Positions 1 through 7,862 of a stretch of DNA of 14,477 nucleotides are shown here, piece after piece. A model generated the notes under the pieces. That model worked only from the letters and a program-made list of their open reading frames with translations. It ran no database searches and was not told where the DNA came from. Position numbers and translations under genes: made by a program. The DNA is from Porphyromonadaceae bacterium UBA3318 (lineage in GTDB: Bacteria > Bacteroidota > Bacteroidia > Bacteroidales > Muribaculaceae): positions 1-14,477 of the forward strand of contig DESI01000013.1 of NCBI GenBank assembly GCA_002361235.1, given 5' to 3'. How positions within the stretch are numbered: position 1 is the stretch's first letter; each line of letters begins with the position of its first letter.

Positions 1-20
1 CGCACAATCGTTGACGAAAA

Positions 21-54
21 AAAGCGTGCCGGGACCGGAGTCCAGGCACGCTTT
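21..54 (-). terminator. Intrinsic terminator of secDF
   Basis: A perfect 10-bp stem (AAAGCGTGCC at 21-30 against GGCACGCTTT at 45-54) encloses a 14-nt loop. Read on the minus strand the second arm runs into an uninterrupted T tract, so it ends the secDF transcript about 20 nt after its stop codon. On the plus strand the stem is followed by TTTTATTAT, so it may also work in the other direction. Confidence 0.9.
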
Positions 55-75
55 TATTATCGGTTGCAGACCGGA

Positions 76-3048
76 TTACTGGAAGCGGCGGTTGCCCTGC
101 AGTGCGGGCTTGCCGTCCGGAGTCTGGTTCTTGTTCTTCTTGTTGCCGAATGCGTTCATCACGCGGTAAGCGATCGGGGCGGCGCAGTAGAGCGAGCAGA
201 ATGTACCCACAACCACACCGAAGATCATGGCGAATGTGAACGAACGGATCGTGTCGCCACCCAGGAAGAAGATGCACAGCAGCACCAGCAGGGTGGAGAA
301 CGATGTCATCACCGTACGGCTCAGGGTCTGGTTCAGCGAGCGGTTGAAGGTGGTGAGGCGGTCTTCCTTCGGATAGAGCTTCATCATCTCGCGCACACGG
401 TCGAACACAACCACCGTATCGTTGATCTGATAACCGATGATGGTCAGGATGGCGGCGATGAACGACTGGTCGACCTCCATGGAGAATGGGAGGAAGCCCC
501 AGCATACGGAGTAGAAGCCGATGATCAGGAACGATGTCAGTGCCACGGCCGAGAGGGCGCCGATGGAGAAGGCCACGTTGTGGAAACGCAGCAGGATGTA
601 CAGGAACATACATACCAGTGCGATGCCCACTGCCCAGTATGCGTCGCGCTTCATGTCGTCGGCCATGGAGGGGCCTACCTTCTGGACGGAGATGATACCC
701 TGGCTTTCGTCGGCGATGGCGAATGCGTTGCGGTCCATCACCTTGCCGTTGGTGGTGAGCTCGGGCTGCAGGCCTTCGTACAGGATGTCGGCTATTTCTT
801 CCTCGATGTTCTCGGACTCGGTGTTGATCTTGTAGCTGGTGGAGATACGCAGCTTGGAGGGGTTGTCGATGGTGATGACCTGGGTGGAGACGGTCTTGTC
901 GTTGGCCTTCTGCTGGAACAGGTCGCCCAGGCGGCTCTCGATGGCTGCGCGGTCAACGTTCTTGTCGAACTGCACCACATAGTTGCGGCCTCCGGAGAAG
1001 TCAATGCCCTGGTTCATGCCGCGGATGGCGAGGCTGGCGATGCCGATCACGATAAGTGCCACCCAGACTGCTGCGGCGCCCTTCCACTGGCCCATGAAGT
1101 TGATCTTGGGGTTGGACAGGAAGTTGCGGCTCAGCGCGGTGGTGAAGGTCATGTTGGCGTTGCGGCCGTTCTTGGTGATCAGGTCGAAGGCGATGCGCGT
1201 CAGGAACACTGCGGTGAAGAACGAGCATACCAGGCCGATGATCAGCGTGGTGGCGAAGCCCTTGATGGGACCCGAACCGAAGATAAGCAGGATCACGCCG
1301 GTGATGACCGATGTGAGGTTACCGTCAAAGATAGCCGAGAATGCGTTGGAGTAACCCTCGGAGATGGCCTGACGCAGCTTCTTGCCGGTCTTGAGCTCCT
1401 CCTTGGTGCGCTCGAAGATAAGCACGTTGGCGTCGACCGCCATACCGAGTGCCAGCACGATACCGGCGATACCGGACAGCGTCAGCACGGCCTGCAGCGA
1501 GGCGAGGATACCCATTGTGAAGTAGAGGTTCAGCATCAGTCCGACGTTGGCCACCAGACCGGGGATCCAGCCGTAGTATGCCACCATCAGCACCATCAGC
1601 AGCAGGATTGCCACGATGAACGAGATGAAGCCCATCTGGATGGCTTCGGCTCCGAGGCTCGGGCCGATCACGTTGTTGGACACGACGTTGACCTTGGCCG
1701 ACATCTTGCCGCTCTTCAGCACGTTGCTGAGGTCGTTGGCCTCCTCGGGGGTGAAGTTGCCGGTGATCTGCGACGAGCCGCCGGTGATCTCGCTGTTGAC
1801 GTTGGGGAAGGAGTATACATGCTCGTCAAGCACGATGGCGATGCTGCGGCCCAGGTTGTTGCGGGTGATTGTGGCCCAGTCCTTGGCGCCGCGGTCGTTC
1901 ATCTTCATGTTGACCATGTTGCCCTGCATGTTGTCGTATTCGGAGCTTGCCGAAGTGATGGCGTCGCCCTCCAGCACTGCGTCGCCCTTGAGGGCCACCA
2001 GCTCCCAGTAGGCGTCGGTCATGTCGGAGCCGTCGGCCTTCTTGATCACGTTACCCTTGGCGTCGGTGCGGGGGAACTCGGCGGGCTTGACGCTCCACAT
2101 CAGGGTCAGGTCGGCGGGCAGCGTCTTCTTGGCCGTCTCGGTGTTCATCAGCGAGTCGACCAGCATGCGGTTGGCCGGGGTGACCATGCCGACAACGGGG
2201 CTGCCGCTGCGCTGTACGCCGCCGAGCAGCGCGTACAGGTTCTGGCTCTGGACGGTGTCGTTGGCCAGAAGCTGTGCCAGGCGGCCCAGCTCGTTCTGTA
2301 TCTCGTTATAGTTGTAGACCTCGTAGAACTCCAGGTTGGCGCTGGACTTCAGCAGCTCGGTGACGCGCTCCGGCTCCTTGACGCCGGGAAGCTCGAGAAG
2401 CACCTGGCCGTTCTTGTCCTGCAGCTTCTGGATGTTGGGCGATACGACGCCGAACTGGTCGATACGTGTGCGGAAGATGTTGAAGGCGGCGTCCACCTGC
2501 GAGTCGACCTGCTTCTGCAGGGCCTCGGTCACCTCCTCGTTGGAGGCGCCGCTCTTGAGCTGGCCCAGGAACTCGCCTTCGCGTACAAAGAGTCCCGACA
2601 TTGCGCCCGGCTGGATGTTGGCTGCCACGCGCGAGATGAAGTCCTTCTCGTTGCTTCTGGCGCCGGCTGCCTCCGCCTTGCGGATCGCGTCGTCTATCTG
2701 TTTGAGCTGTGCGTCGCCCGATGCGTACTGACGCAACAGGTCAGGTACCGATATCTCAAGGACCACGTTCATACCGCCCTTGAGGTCAAGGCCCATTCCC
2801 ACTTCCATCTGGCGTACCTGGCTGTAGGTGTAGCCTAAGTAAACCTTTTCCTTGTCGATGGAGTCGTTAAATTGTTTCAGGCTTTGCTTGTAGGCATCGC
2901 TCGTCTCATCGGTGGTCTTCGACATGCGGACTGCGTATTCCTTCGCTTTTTTCTCGTAATTGCTCGTCACAATCGAGAAGCTGAGATAAAATCCGCATAT
3001 CAAAACCAACAGAATAGCAATGGTGCTTATAAACCCTTTGTTCTGCAT
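76..3048 (-). CDS. secDF: SecDF: fused protein translocase subunits SecD and SecF
   Basis: An inner-membrane RND-family protein that uses the proton motive force to help the SecYEG/SecA channel finish export of preproteins. The 990-residue length fits the fused SecDF of Bacteroidetes. Residues 1-25 form TM1. The SecD periplasmic start has the hallmark GLDLKGGMNVVLE (about 86-98), and a long periplasmic region follows to about 465. TM2-6 lie at about 470-620, with the TM4 motif GMAVDANVLIFER (Asp539 matches the conserved proton-path aspartate). The SecF half starts near 655, has GIDFSGGRNYVVQF (681-694), and ends with five TM segments including IGYQINDTVVVFDR (871-884, Asp877). The tail (about 968-990) is polar and basic. 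The ATG at 3048 sits just before the first TM helix. It is monocistronic, with its own promoter and terminator, and diverges from the lipoprotein gene. Nothing is missing. Confidence 0.98.
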   Translation of the reverse strand: MQNKGFISTIAILLVLICGFYLSFSIVTSNYEKKAKEYAVRMSKTTDETSDAYKQSLKQFNDSIDKEKVYLGYTYSQVRQMEVGMGLDLKGGMNVVLEISVPDLLRQYASGDAQLKQIDDAIRKAEAAGARSNEKDFISRVAANIQPGAMSGLFVREGEFLGQLKSGASNEEVTEALQKQVDSQVDAAFNIFRTRIDQFGVVSPNIQKLQDKNGQVLLELPGVKEPERVTELLKSSANLEFYEVYNYNEIQNELGRLAQLLANDTVQSQNLYALLGGVQRSGSPVVGMVTPANRMLVDSLMNTETAKKTLPADLTLMWSVKPAEFPRTDAKGNVIKKADGSDMTDAYWELVALKGDAVLEGDAITSASSEYDNMQGNMVNMKMNDRGAKDWATITRNNLGRSIAIVLDEHVYSFPNVNSEITGGSSQITGNFTPEEANDLSNVLKSGKMSAKVNVVSNNVIGPSLGAEAIQMGFISFIVAILLLMVLMVAYYGWIPGLVANVGLMLNLYFTMGILASLQAVLTLSGIAGIVLALGMAVDANVLIFERTKEELKTGKKLRQAISEGYSNAFSAIFDGNLTSVITGVILLIFGSGPIKGFATTLIIGLVCSFFTAVFLTRIAFDLITKNGRNANMTFTTALSRNFLSNPKINFMGQWKGAAAVWVALIVIGIASLAIRGMNQGIDFSGGRNYVVQFDKNVDRAAIESRLGDLFQQKANDKTVSTQVITIDNPSKLRISTSYKINTESENIEEEIADILYEGLQPELTTNGKVMDRNAFAIADESQGIISVQKVGPSMADDMKRDAYWAVGIALVCMFLYILLRFHNVAFSIGALSAVALTSFLIIGFYSVCWGFLPFSMEVDQSFIAAILTIIGYQINDTVVVFDRVREMMKLYPKEDRLTTFNRSLNQTLSRTVMTSFSTLLVLLCIFFLGGDTIRSFTFAMIFGVVVGTFCSLYCAAPIAYRVMNAFGNKKNKNQTPDGKPALQGNRRFQ

Positions 3049-3117
3049 TGTTTGATTGTTATTTTGTATTTATTTAATTTACAGTTGTTTATAAATATCA
3101 ACGCACGGCACGAACCT

Positions 3118-3140
3118 CGCGCCGGCGGGGCCGGGGCGCG
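3118..3140 (-). other. GC-rich hairpin in the secDF leader
   Basis: CGCGCC (3118-3123) and GGCGCG (3135-3140) form a 6-bp stem with a GC-only 11-nt loop. It stands out in an otherwise AT-rich leader, about 70 nt before the start codon. No T tract follows on either strand, so it is not a simple terminator. A role in mRNA stability or translation is possible but not shown. Confidence 0.4.
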
Positions 3141-3172
3141 AATTCCGCGTCTGTCTACTTTTTTTCAGCTTG

Positions 3173-3180
3173 CAAATATA
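3173..3180 (-). promoter_or_regulatory. Promoter -7 element for secDF
   Basis: On the minus strand this is TATATTTG, an exact match to the Bacteroidetes -7 consensus TAnnTTTG. A weak -33 candidate (TTG within ATATTGCC, minus strand, around 3203-3205) lies 22 nt upstream. Transcription would start near 3165, giving a leader of about 115 nt. The leader is AT-rich near the ATG with no clear Shine-Dalgarno sequence, and it carries a GC hairpin at 3118-3140. Confidence 0.6.
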
Positions 3181-3255
3181 CCTCTAATTTTTGAGATTTT
3201 GGCAATATTTGGTTGAAAATTGACAAATTCCGTTTATTTTCTGCTACTTTTTATG

Positions 3256-3263
3256 TATTTTTG
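3256..3263 (+). promoter_or_regulatory. Promoter -7 element for the Ig-like lipoprotein gene
   Basis: TATTTTTG matches TAnnTTTG. A -33 box is not clear: TTTA-like sequence near 3233 is the best candidate. The likely start of transcription, around 3270, falls inside the longer upstream-extended reading frame (from 3213). This supports the ATG at 3285, which is preceded by the purine-rich AAAAGGATAAAAGG. Confidence 0.5.
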
Positions 3264-3284
3264 GCGTTCGAAAAGGATAAAAGG

Positions 3285-5291
3285 ATGAAAATACGAGCAA
3301 GTCATATAATATTGGGTGCGTTATGCGGTCTGTTCTGGGCGGGCTGCGCCAATGTGGGCAATCCGTCGGGCGGGCCGCGCGACGAGGACCCGCCGTATCT
3401 GGTGCGTGCCAATCCGGCACCGGGGTCGCGCGACGTGACCCGCACCGAAATGACGCTGACCTTCAACGAGCTGGTCAACGTCAAGGACGCCTTCTCCAAG
3501 GTGGTGGTGTCGCCTGCCGGCCGTCCGCCCCGCGTGCAGAGCCAGGGGCGCAATGTGACAATACGCTTCGACTCGCTGCAGCCCAACATGACGTACACGG
3601 TGGATTTCGCCGACGCCATCGAGGACAATAACGAGAACAACAAGCTGCAGGGATTCTCCTACACGTTCTCCACCGGCCCGGACCTGGACTCGCTGCGCAT
3701 TGCGGGCCGTGTGTTCGGCGCCCGCGACCTGGAGCCGCGCCCCGGCATCCTGGTGGGTGTGCATCCCAATTATCCCGACTCGGTGATGAAGAACGACTCC
3801 GTGTTCATGAAGACGCCGCTGCTGCGAGTGGCCAAGGCCGACGACTCCGGACGCTTCATAATCCGGGGCCTGGCGCCGGGCGACTACCGCGTGTTCGCCA
3901 TCATGGACACCGACGGCGACTTCATGTTCAGCAGCGACCGCGAGGAGGTGGGTTTCTACGACGTGGCCGTCACGCCCGCCACAGAACAGGTGGAGGCCGT
4001 GGATACATTATATAATGAACTGGGTCAGGTGGATACCGTAAAGCAGCGGATGCGCACGCGCTATCTGCCCAACGACGTGCTGATCCGCACGTTCGTGTCC
4101 GACCGCATCGTGCAGTTCCCCTCCAAGTACGAGCGCAACGATTCCAACAAACTGTTCCTGAAGATGAACGCGCCGGCCACGCGCTATCCCGACATGCGCA
4201 TCCTGGACTATGACGGCCCGATGCCCGTGATGGAAAGCCGCGAGGAACGTGACTCCATCACCTTCTGGCTCAACCCGGATCTGGCAAGCCGCGACTCCAT
4301 CTTCATGGCCGTGTCCTACCGCCGCATCGAGCGCGGCAAGGAGCCGCAGGACGTGACCGACACGCTGAAGTTCATCAAGAAGAAACTGCCGAAGCCCAAG
4401 AAAAAGAAAAAGGAGAAGATCTCGCCGGCCGACTCGCTGGCGCGCATCACCACTACCTTCAAGTCGTTGGGCGAAAACAAACAGGCCGTCTACGAGCCGC
4501 TGGTGATAGAATCGGCCACGCCGCTGGCCCGGCTTGACACGGCGATGATACATCTGCTGGTCCGGAAGGATACGGTATGGGAGCCGTTGACCAAGGGTGT
4601 CAGGATAACTGCCGCCGATACCCTGGCGCCACGCAGCCTGACCATAGACTATCCCTGGGATTACGGCGCGAAATATAAGCTGGAGGTAGACTCGGTGGCC
4701 GGCACCGATATATACGGCAAGACGACATTGCCGTTCAATACCGAGTTCTCGACACTCACGCCCGGCGACTACTGCACCCTGGCGTTCAATATGACGGGTC
4801 TCGACCCGGGTATACCGGTCTTTGTGGAGCTGCTTGACGCCTCCGACAAACCGATACGCCTGGCCAACGTGGAGAACGGCAGGGCTTTCTTCCCCTTCCT
4901 GGCGCCGGGCAAGTATTACGCCCGTGTGGTGGAGGACTATAACGGCAACGGCCAGTTCGACACCGGCGACTATGAGGACGGCCTGCAGCCCGACCTGGTA
5001 TATTACTATCCCAAGGTGGTGAACATCAAGAAGAACTGGGACAAGGAGGAGACCTGGGATGTGTTCGGTACGCCGATAGATGCCCAGAAGCCCAAGGCCG
5101 TGCTGAAGAACAAGCCCAAGACGCCCAAGAAGAGCGGCGGCAAGAAGAAAGGCCAGCAATACGGCCAGAACGAGGACGAGGAGGATGAAGACTACTTCGA
5201 CCCGACCGCCAACCCGTTCGAGGAAAACGGCGGCCGCCGCGGCGGTGGCCGGTTCAAACAGAACTCCGGCAATTTCGGAACCCGGTTCTGA
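3285..5291 (+). CDS. Ig-like (Big_5) domain lipoprotein
   Basis: A 668-residue envelope lipoprotein. The frame is open back to 3213, but the ATG at 3285 is preferred: it follows the purine-rich AAAAGGATAAAAGG and opens directly with a lipoprotein signal peptide whose lipobox is FWAGC (Cys21). The next residues, NVGNPSGGPRDEDPP, are typical of a Bacteroidetes Big_5 lipoprotein family. A Big_5 Ig-like domain spans about 36-132, and beta-sandwich segments of the carboxypeptidase-regulatory or SdrD-B type follow at about 138-230 and 495-560. Two loops look like calcium sites: DTDGDFMFSSDRE (208-220) and DYNGNGQFDTGDYED (551-565). A lysine cluster (365-378) and a C-tail that is basic, then acidic, then Gly/Arg-rich (602-668) are low-complexity. 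No acidic export signal directly follows the Cys, so which side of the outer membrane it faces is open. The exact function is unknown. Confidence 0.85.
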   Translation: MKIRASHIILGALCGLFWAGCANVGNPSGGPRDEDPPYLVRANPAPGSRDVTRTEMTLTFNELVNVKDAFSKVVVSPAGRPPRVQSQGRNVTIRFDSLQPNMTYTVDFADAIEDNNENNKLQGFSYTFSTGPDLDSLRIAGRVFGARDLEPRPGILVGVHPNYPDSVMKNDSVFMKTPLLRVAKADDSGRFIIRGLAPGDYRVFAIMDTDGDFMFSSDREEVGFYDVAVTPATEQVEAVDTLYNELGQVDTVKQRMRTRYLPNDVLIRTFVSDRIVQFPSKYERNDSNKLFLKMNAPATRYPDMRILDYDGPMPVMESREERDSITFWLNPDLASRDSIFMAVSYRRIERGKEPQDVTDTLKFIKKKLPKPKKKKKEKISPADSLARITTTFKSLGENKQAVYEPLVIESATPLARLDTAMIHLLVRKDTVWEPLTKGVRITAADTLAPRSLTIDYPWDYGAKYKLEVDSVAGTDIYGKTTLPFNTEFSTLTPGDYCTLAFNMTGLDPGIPVFVELLDASDKPIRLANVENGRAFFPFLAPGKYYARVVEDYNGNGQFDTGDYEDGLQPDLVYYYPKVVNIKKNWDKEETWDVFGTPIDAQKPKAVLKNKPKTPKKSGGKKKGQQYGQNEDEEDEDYFDPTANPFEENGGRRGGGRFKQNSGNFGTRF

Positions 5292-5299
5292 TGACAACC

Positions 5300-5353
5300 G
5301 GAGGGGCGGTGCCCTCACCGCCCGGAGGTCGACGACGTGGGCGTCGTCGCTCC
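5300..5353 (+). other. Two tandem hairpins after the lipoprotein stop
   Basis: Hairpin 1 pairs GGGCGGTG (5304-5311) with CACCGCCC (5316-5323) around the loop CCCT. Hairpin 2 pairs CGACGACG (5330-5337) with CGTCGTCG (5342-5349) around the loop TGGG. Both are perfect 8-bp stems. GGAG (5300-5303) and CTCC (5350-5353) could close both into a three-way junction. No T tract follows, so this is not a standard intrinsic terminator. It may stabilise the lipoprotein mRNA 3' end or mark the edge of the terminase module. Confidence 0.55.
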
Positions 5354-5372
5354 AGTCTGTTAACAAATATTA

Positions 5373-5425
5373 ATAACGGTATGCAAAGAAGTGGCAGTGC
5401 GAGGCTGTACCTTTGCTACCGTTAT
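5373..5425 (+). promoter_or_regulatory. Promoter embedded in an inverted repeat that covers the start codon
   Basis: ATAACGGTATGCAAAG (5373-5388) and CTTTGCTACCGTTAT (5411-5425) are inverted copies, 15 bp each with one extra base (T5382) in the left arm and 22 nt between. The right arm contains most of the -7 box TACCTTTG (5408-5415) and ends in the first two bases of the ATG at 5424. A transcript starting about 7 nt past the -7 box would lack the left arm. A read-through transcript would carry both arms and could fold over the start codon. The repeat is seen directly; the regulatory reading is inference. Confidence 0.6.
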
Positions 5426-5867
5426 GAAGAAACTCGGCTCGACATCGGATTTTACTGAAGCGCGCGACAAGGAACTGTTGCGTGCTGTCCGTCGTCTGGT
5501 GATGGATCCGCGCTGCAAGTCTATGACCGAAGTGTACGCGCAGGCAGTGACGGAGCCTTGCAGCCGTTTCTGGGTGAGCGAGCGGCGCGCCGCCGAGGTA
5601 ATCTCTAAAATGCTTCGTGGCGTGGACCCGGACTGGAAATCGGTCCCGCTGCGGCGCAAGATGTATCAGGAACTGTGCCGTCGTGTCATAGCGTGGCGCG
5701 AGGAGAATCCCGGACATCCGCTCAGCGACGCCGTGTTCGCGGCGGTAAATTCGCAGGCGCCCGAATTCTATCTTACACCGGAAAGCGCCATGGTCATCGT
5801 GTCGCGCATCATGAAGCGTAACGCCGAACGGCGCCGCGCCGCCGGGCAGGAAATCAACAATCACTAA
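5424..5867 (+). CDS. Hypothetical protein paired with terminase (possible small-subunit role)
   Basis: A 147-residue, strongly basic, mostly helical protein that I do not recognise by sequence. The ATG at 5424 is preferred; GTG codons at 5391 and 5397 are in frame, but they lie upstream of or before the likely transcription start. It has no signal peptide or membrane segment. Residues 10-66 look like a small DNA-binding helical bundle (TEVYAQAVTEPCSRFWVSERRAAEVI has a possible turn between helices), and the C-terminus ends in an Arg/Lys-rich helix (about 118-140). Only 12 nt separate its stop from the terminase ATG, so the two are surely co-transcribed. By position it could be the small terminase subunit or another DNA-binding partner; that is inference from order and size alone. 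The mRNA may be nearly leaderless, since the -7 box ends 8 nt before the ATG. Confidence 0.75.
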   Translation: MKKLGSTSDFTEARDKELLRAVRRLVMDPRCKSMTEVYAQAVTEPCSRFWVSERRAAEVISKMLRGVDPDWKSVPLRRKMYQELCRRVIAWREENPGHPLSDAVFAAVNSQAPEFYLTPESAMVIVSRIMKRNAERRRAAGQEINNH

Positions 5868-5879
5868 CCGTATATCACT

Positions 5880-7799
5880 ATGAATGAAATCATCAGAAAG
5901 ATGGTGAAGGAGAACGCGCGTCGGAGGATGCGCGTGTCTCGTATCTACGCCGAGCCGAGGCTGGAGGGAGCCGATGACGAGGAACGTGCCGCCGCCGACT
6001 TCGCCTACTGGGCGGCGACGCGGGGCCGCATCAAGAACAAGCATGGCGGCGACGACATACCGTTCCGCCTGAACTATGCCCAGCAGCGGCTGGTGCAGGT
6101 GCTGGAGAAGATGCGCAAGGGTGGGCGCCCGATACGCCTTATCCTGTTGAAAGCCAGGCAATGGGGCGGAAGCACCTGCGTGCAGCTGTACATGTCGTGG
6201 CTGCAGTTGATGCGCTGCAAGGGACTCAATTCGCTCATCATCGCCCATCAGTCGGCGTGCACGGACGAAATCAAGGATATGTTCGACCGTCTGGTCAAGG
6301 GCCTTACCGACGAGGCCGGCGAGCACCGCCAGGAACTGCACATCAGCAACGTGGGCCGCAGTCGCAGCATCTTCCGCATAGACGAGCGCAACGCCAAGAT
6401 CAAGGTGGGTACCGCCGAGCGTCCCGACTCATGCCGCGGCGGCGACTACAGCCTGGTGCATTGCTCGGAGGTGGGCGTATGGAAGTCCACGCTGGGCAAG
6501 ACGCCGGAGCAGATACTCCGCTCAGCCTGTTCGGGCGTGCTGTACGAACCTATGACAATGATAGTATATGAATCCACGGCCAACGGCACCGGCAATTTCT
6601 TCCACCGCGAATACGAGGCGGCGCGGCGGGGAGAGTCGCAGTTCGAGTGCCTGTTCGTGCCGTGGTTCCACATCGCGCAGTATATGTTGCCGCTGCGTAA
6701 ACCGGGAGAGTTCGCTCAGTGGCTTTACGACAACCGCCACGCCGAGACCTCGACGAGCGACCGTCGGCAGCCCGGTGCCTATCTGTGGTGGCTGTGGGAG
6801 CAGGGTGCCACGCTGGAGGGTATCAACTGGTATGTGGCCGAACGATCCAAATACGGCGACCACGCGCTGATGGCCGCCGAATATCCCAGCGACGACGTGG
6901 AGGCCTTCGTGCATTCCGGCGCCCGTGTATTCGATAAATACAAGGTGGAGGCGTTGCGGCCCGGCACATTACTGAAGCCGGAACTCGGCGACATAGACAT
7001 ACCGGCCGAAAACGGTGTGCCGTTCGATTACGGCCACAAGAGCGCCGACCAACTGCACGATGCCCTGGAGCGCGTGCGTTTCATGCCGCTGTCAGGTGGC
7101 GAGTGGAGTATATGGCGTCAGCCTGAGCGTGGCGCGTACGACCGGCGTTATGTGGTGGCGGTGGACGTGGGAGGTCGCAGCCTGAAGGCAGACTGGAGCG
7201 TGATCGTGGTGCTGGACCGCCTGCCCATGACGCGCGGCGAGGGCCCGGAGGTAGTGGCCCAGTGGCGCGGGCACATAGACTTCGACCTGTTGGGGTGGAA
7301 GGCGGCGATGGCTGCGGCATATTACGACAACGCCCTGTTAGTGATAGAAAGCAACACGCTGGAGACCCGGGACCCCGACCGCAGCGTGGACGGCGACCAG
7401 TCATGCTACCTGCTGAACTGGCTGCGCGACATCTACGACAATCTGTATGCCCGCCGTCCCAGCCCCGAGGCCGTGGCCCAGGGAGCGCCCGCACGCTACG
7501 GATTCCACACCAACGCCGCCACCAAGCCGATGGTGATAGCCACATTGGTGAAAGTGATAAGGGAAGGTCTGTATGTGGAGCGTGACGGGATGTGTCTGGA
7601 CGAATATCTGACCTACGAGCGGAGGCAGAACGGCAGCTTCGGCGCGATAGCCGGCGCACACGACGACCTGCTGATGACCAGGGCCATAGCCCTGCACGTG
7701 GCCTTTCACGAAATGGACCCGTGCGAAACCTATGTATGCGGCGCCCCGAGCTTTGCCCGGCGTCACCGACGTAAGGCCGTAGGCTACGCCTCATGGTAA
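5880..7799 (+). CDS. Phage-type terminase large subunit (ATPase-nuclease), stand-alone
   Basis: A 639-residue protein with all parts of a DNA-packaging terminase. Large terminases pump DNA into a procapsid using an N-terminal ATPase and cut it with a C-terminal RNase H-like nuclease. Visible motifs: an adenine-binding Q motif NYAQQRL (65-71); Walker A KARQWGGST (91-99); a Walker B-like strand SLVHCSEVGVW (191-201) with Glu197 as the probable catalytic acid; a coupling motif YESTANGTGNFF (230-241); and nuclease acids Asp429 (VVAVDVGG), Glu490 (LLVIES) and Asp595/Asp596 (GAHDDLLM). None is lost, so it looks intact and probably active. It follows the 147-residue gene by 12 nt. No portal, protease, capsid, tail, integrase or lysis gene adjoins it: a lipoprotein gene lies upstream and a tRNA downstream. 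No terminator is evident after its stop. It is either a remnant of a lost prophage or a domesticated gene. Confidence 0.9.
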   Translation: MNEIIRKMVKENARRRMRVSRIYAEPRLEGADDEERAAADFAYWAATRGRIKNKHGGDDIPFRLNYAQQRLVQVLEKMRKGGRPIRLILLKARQWGGSTCVQLYMSWLQLMRCKGLNSLIIAHQSACTDEIKDMFDRLVKGLTDEAGEHRQELHISNVGRSRSIFRIDERNAKIKVGTAERPDSCRGGDYSLVHCSEVGVWKSTLGKTPEQILRSACSGVLYEPMTMIVYESTANGTGNFFHREYEAARRGESQFECLFVPWFHIAQYMLPLRKPGEFAQWLYDNRHAETSTSDRRQPGAYLWWLWEQGATLEGINWYVAERSKYGDHALMAAEYPSDDVEAFVHSGARVFDKYKVEALRPGTLLKPELGDIDIPAENGVPFDYGHKSADQLHDALERVRFMPLSGGEWSIWRQPERGAYDRRYVVAVDVGGRSLKADWSVIVVLDRLPMTRGEGPEVVAQWRGHIDFDLLGWKAAMAAAYYDNALLVIESNTLETRDPDRSVDGDQSCYLLNWLRDIYDNLYARRPSPEAVAQGAPARYGFHTNAATKPMVIATLVKVIREGLYVERDGMCLDEYLTYERRQNGSFGAIAGAHDDLLMTRAIALHVAFHEMDPCETYVCGAPSFARRHRRKAVGYASW

Positions 7800-7823
7800 A
7801 AAAATAAAAAATCATCAAAAAAA

Positions 7824-7855
7824 TTTGGAGATTCGGGAAAATGGTTGTAACTTTG
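7824..7855 (+). promoter_or_regulatory. Strong promoter for the tRNA-Pro transcript
   Basis: TTTG at 7824-7827, a 20-nt spacer, then TAACTTTG at 7848-7855: both boxes and the spacing fit the Bacteroidetes housekeeping consensus TTTG-N19-21-TAnnTTTG. It is the best promoter in the window. Initiation near 7862 leaves a leader of about 104 nt before the tRNA. Confidence 0.85.
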
Positions 7856-7862
7856 CACTCGC

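Noticed and set aside
64..2838. A 924-codon open frame on the plus strand, opposite secDF
   Set aside because: It is antisense to a clear secDF gene; its translation is His/Val/Gln-rich without any domain, as expected from a GC-rich codon bias that removes stops from the opposite strand.
4008..5366. A 452-codon minus-strand frame opposite the lipoprotein gene
   Set aside because: It shadows a gene with a signal peptide, lipobox and Ig-like domain, shows no recognisable motif, and has no promoter or start context.
7771..7799. Hairpin at the end of the terminase gene as its terminator
   Set aside because: The short CGTAG-G-CTACG palindrome is followed by A residues, not T, on the coding strand, so it does not fit an intrinsic terminator.
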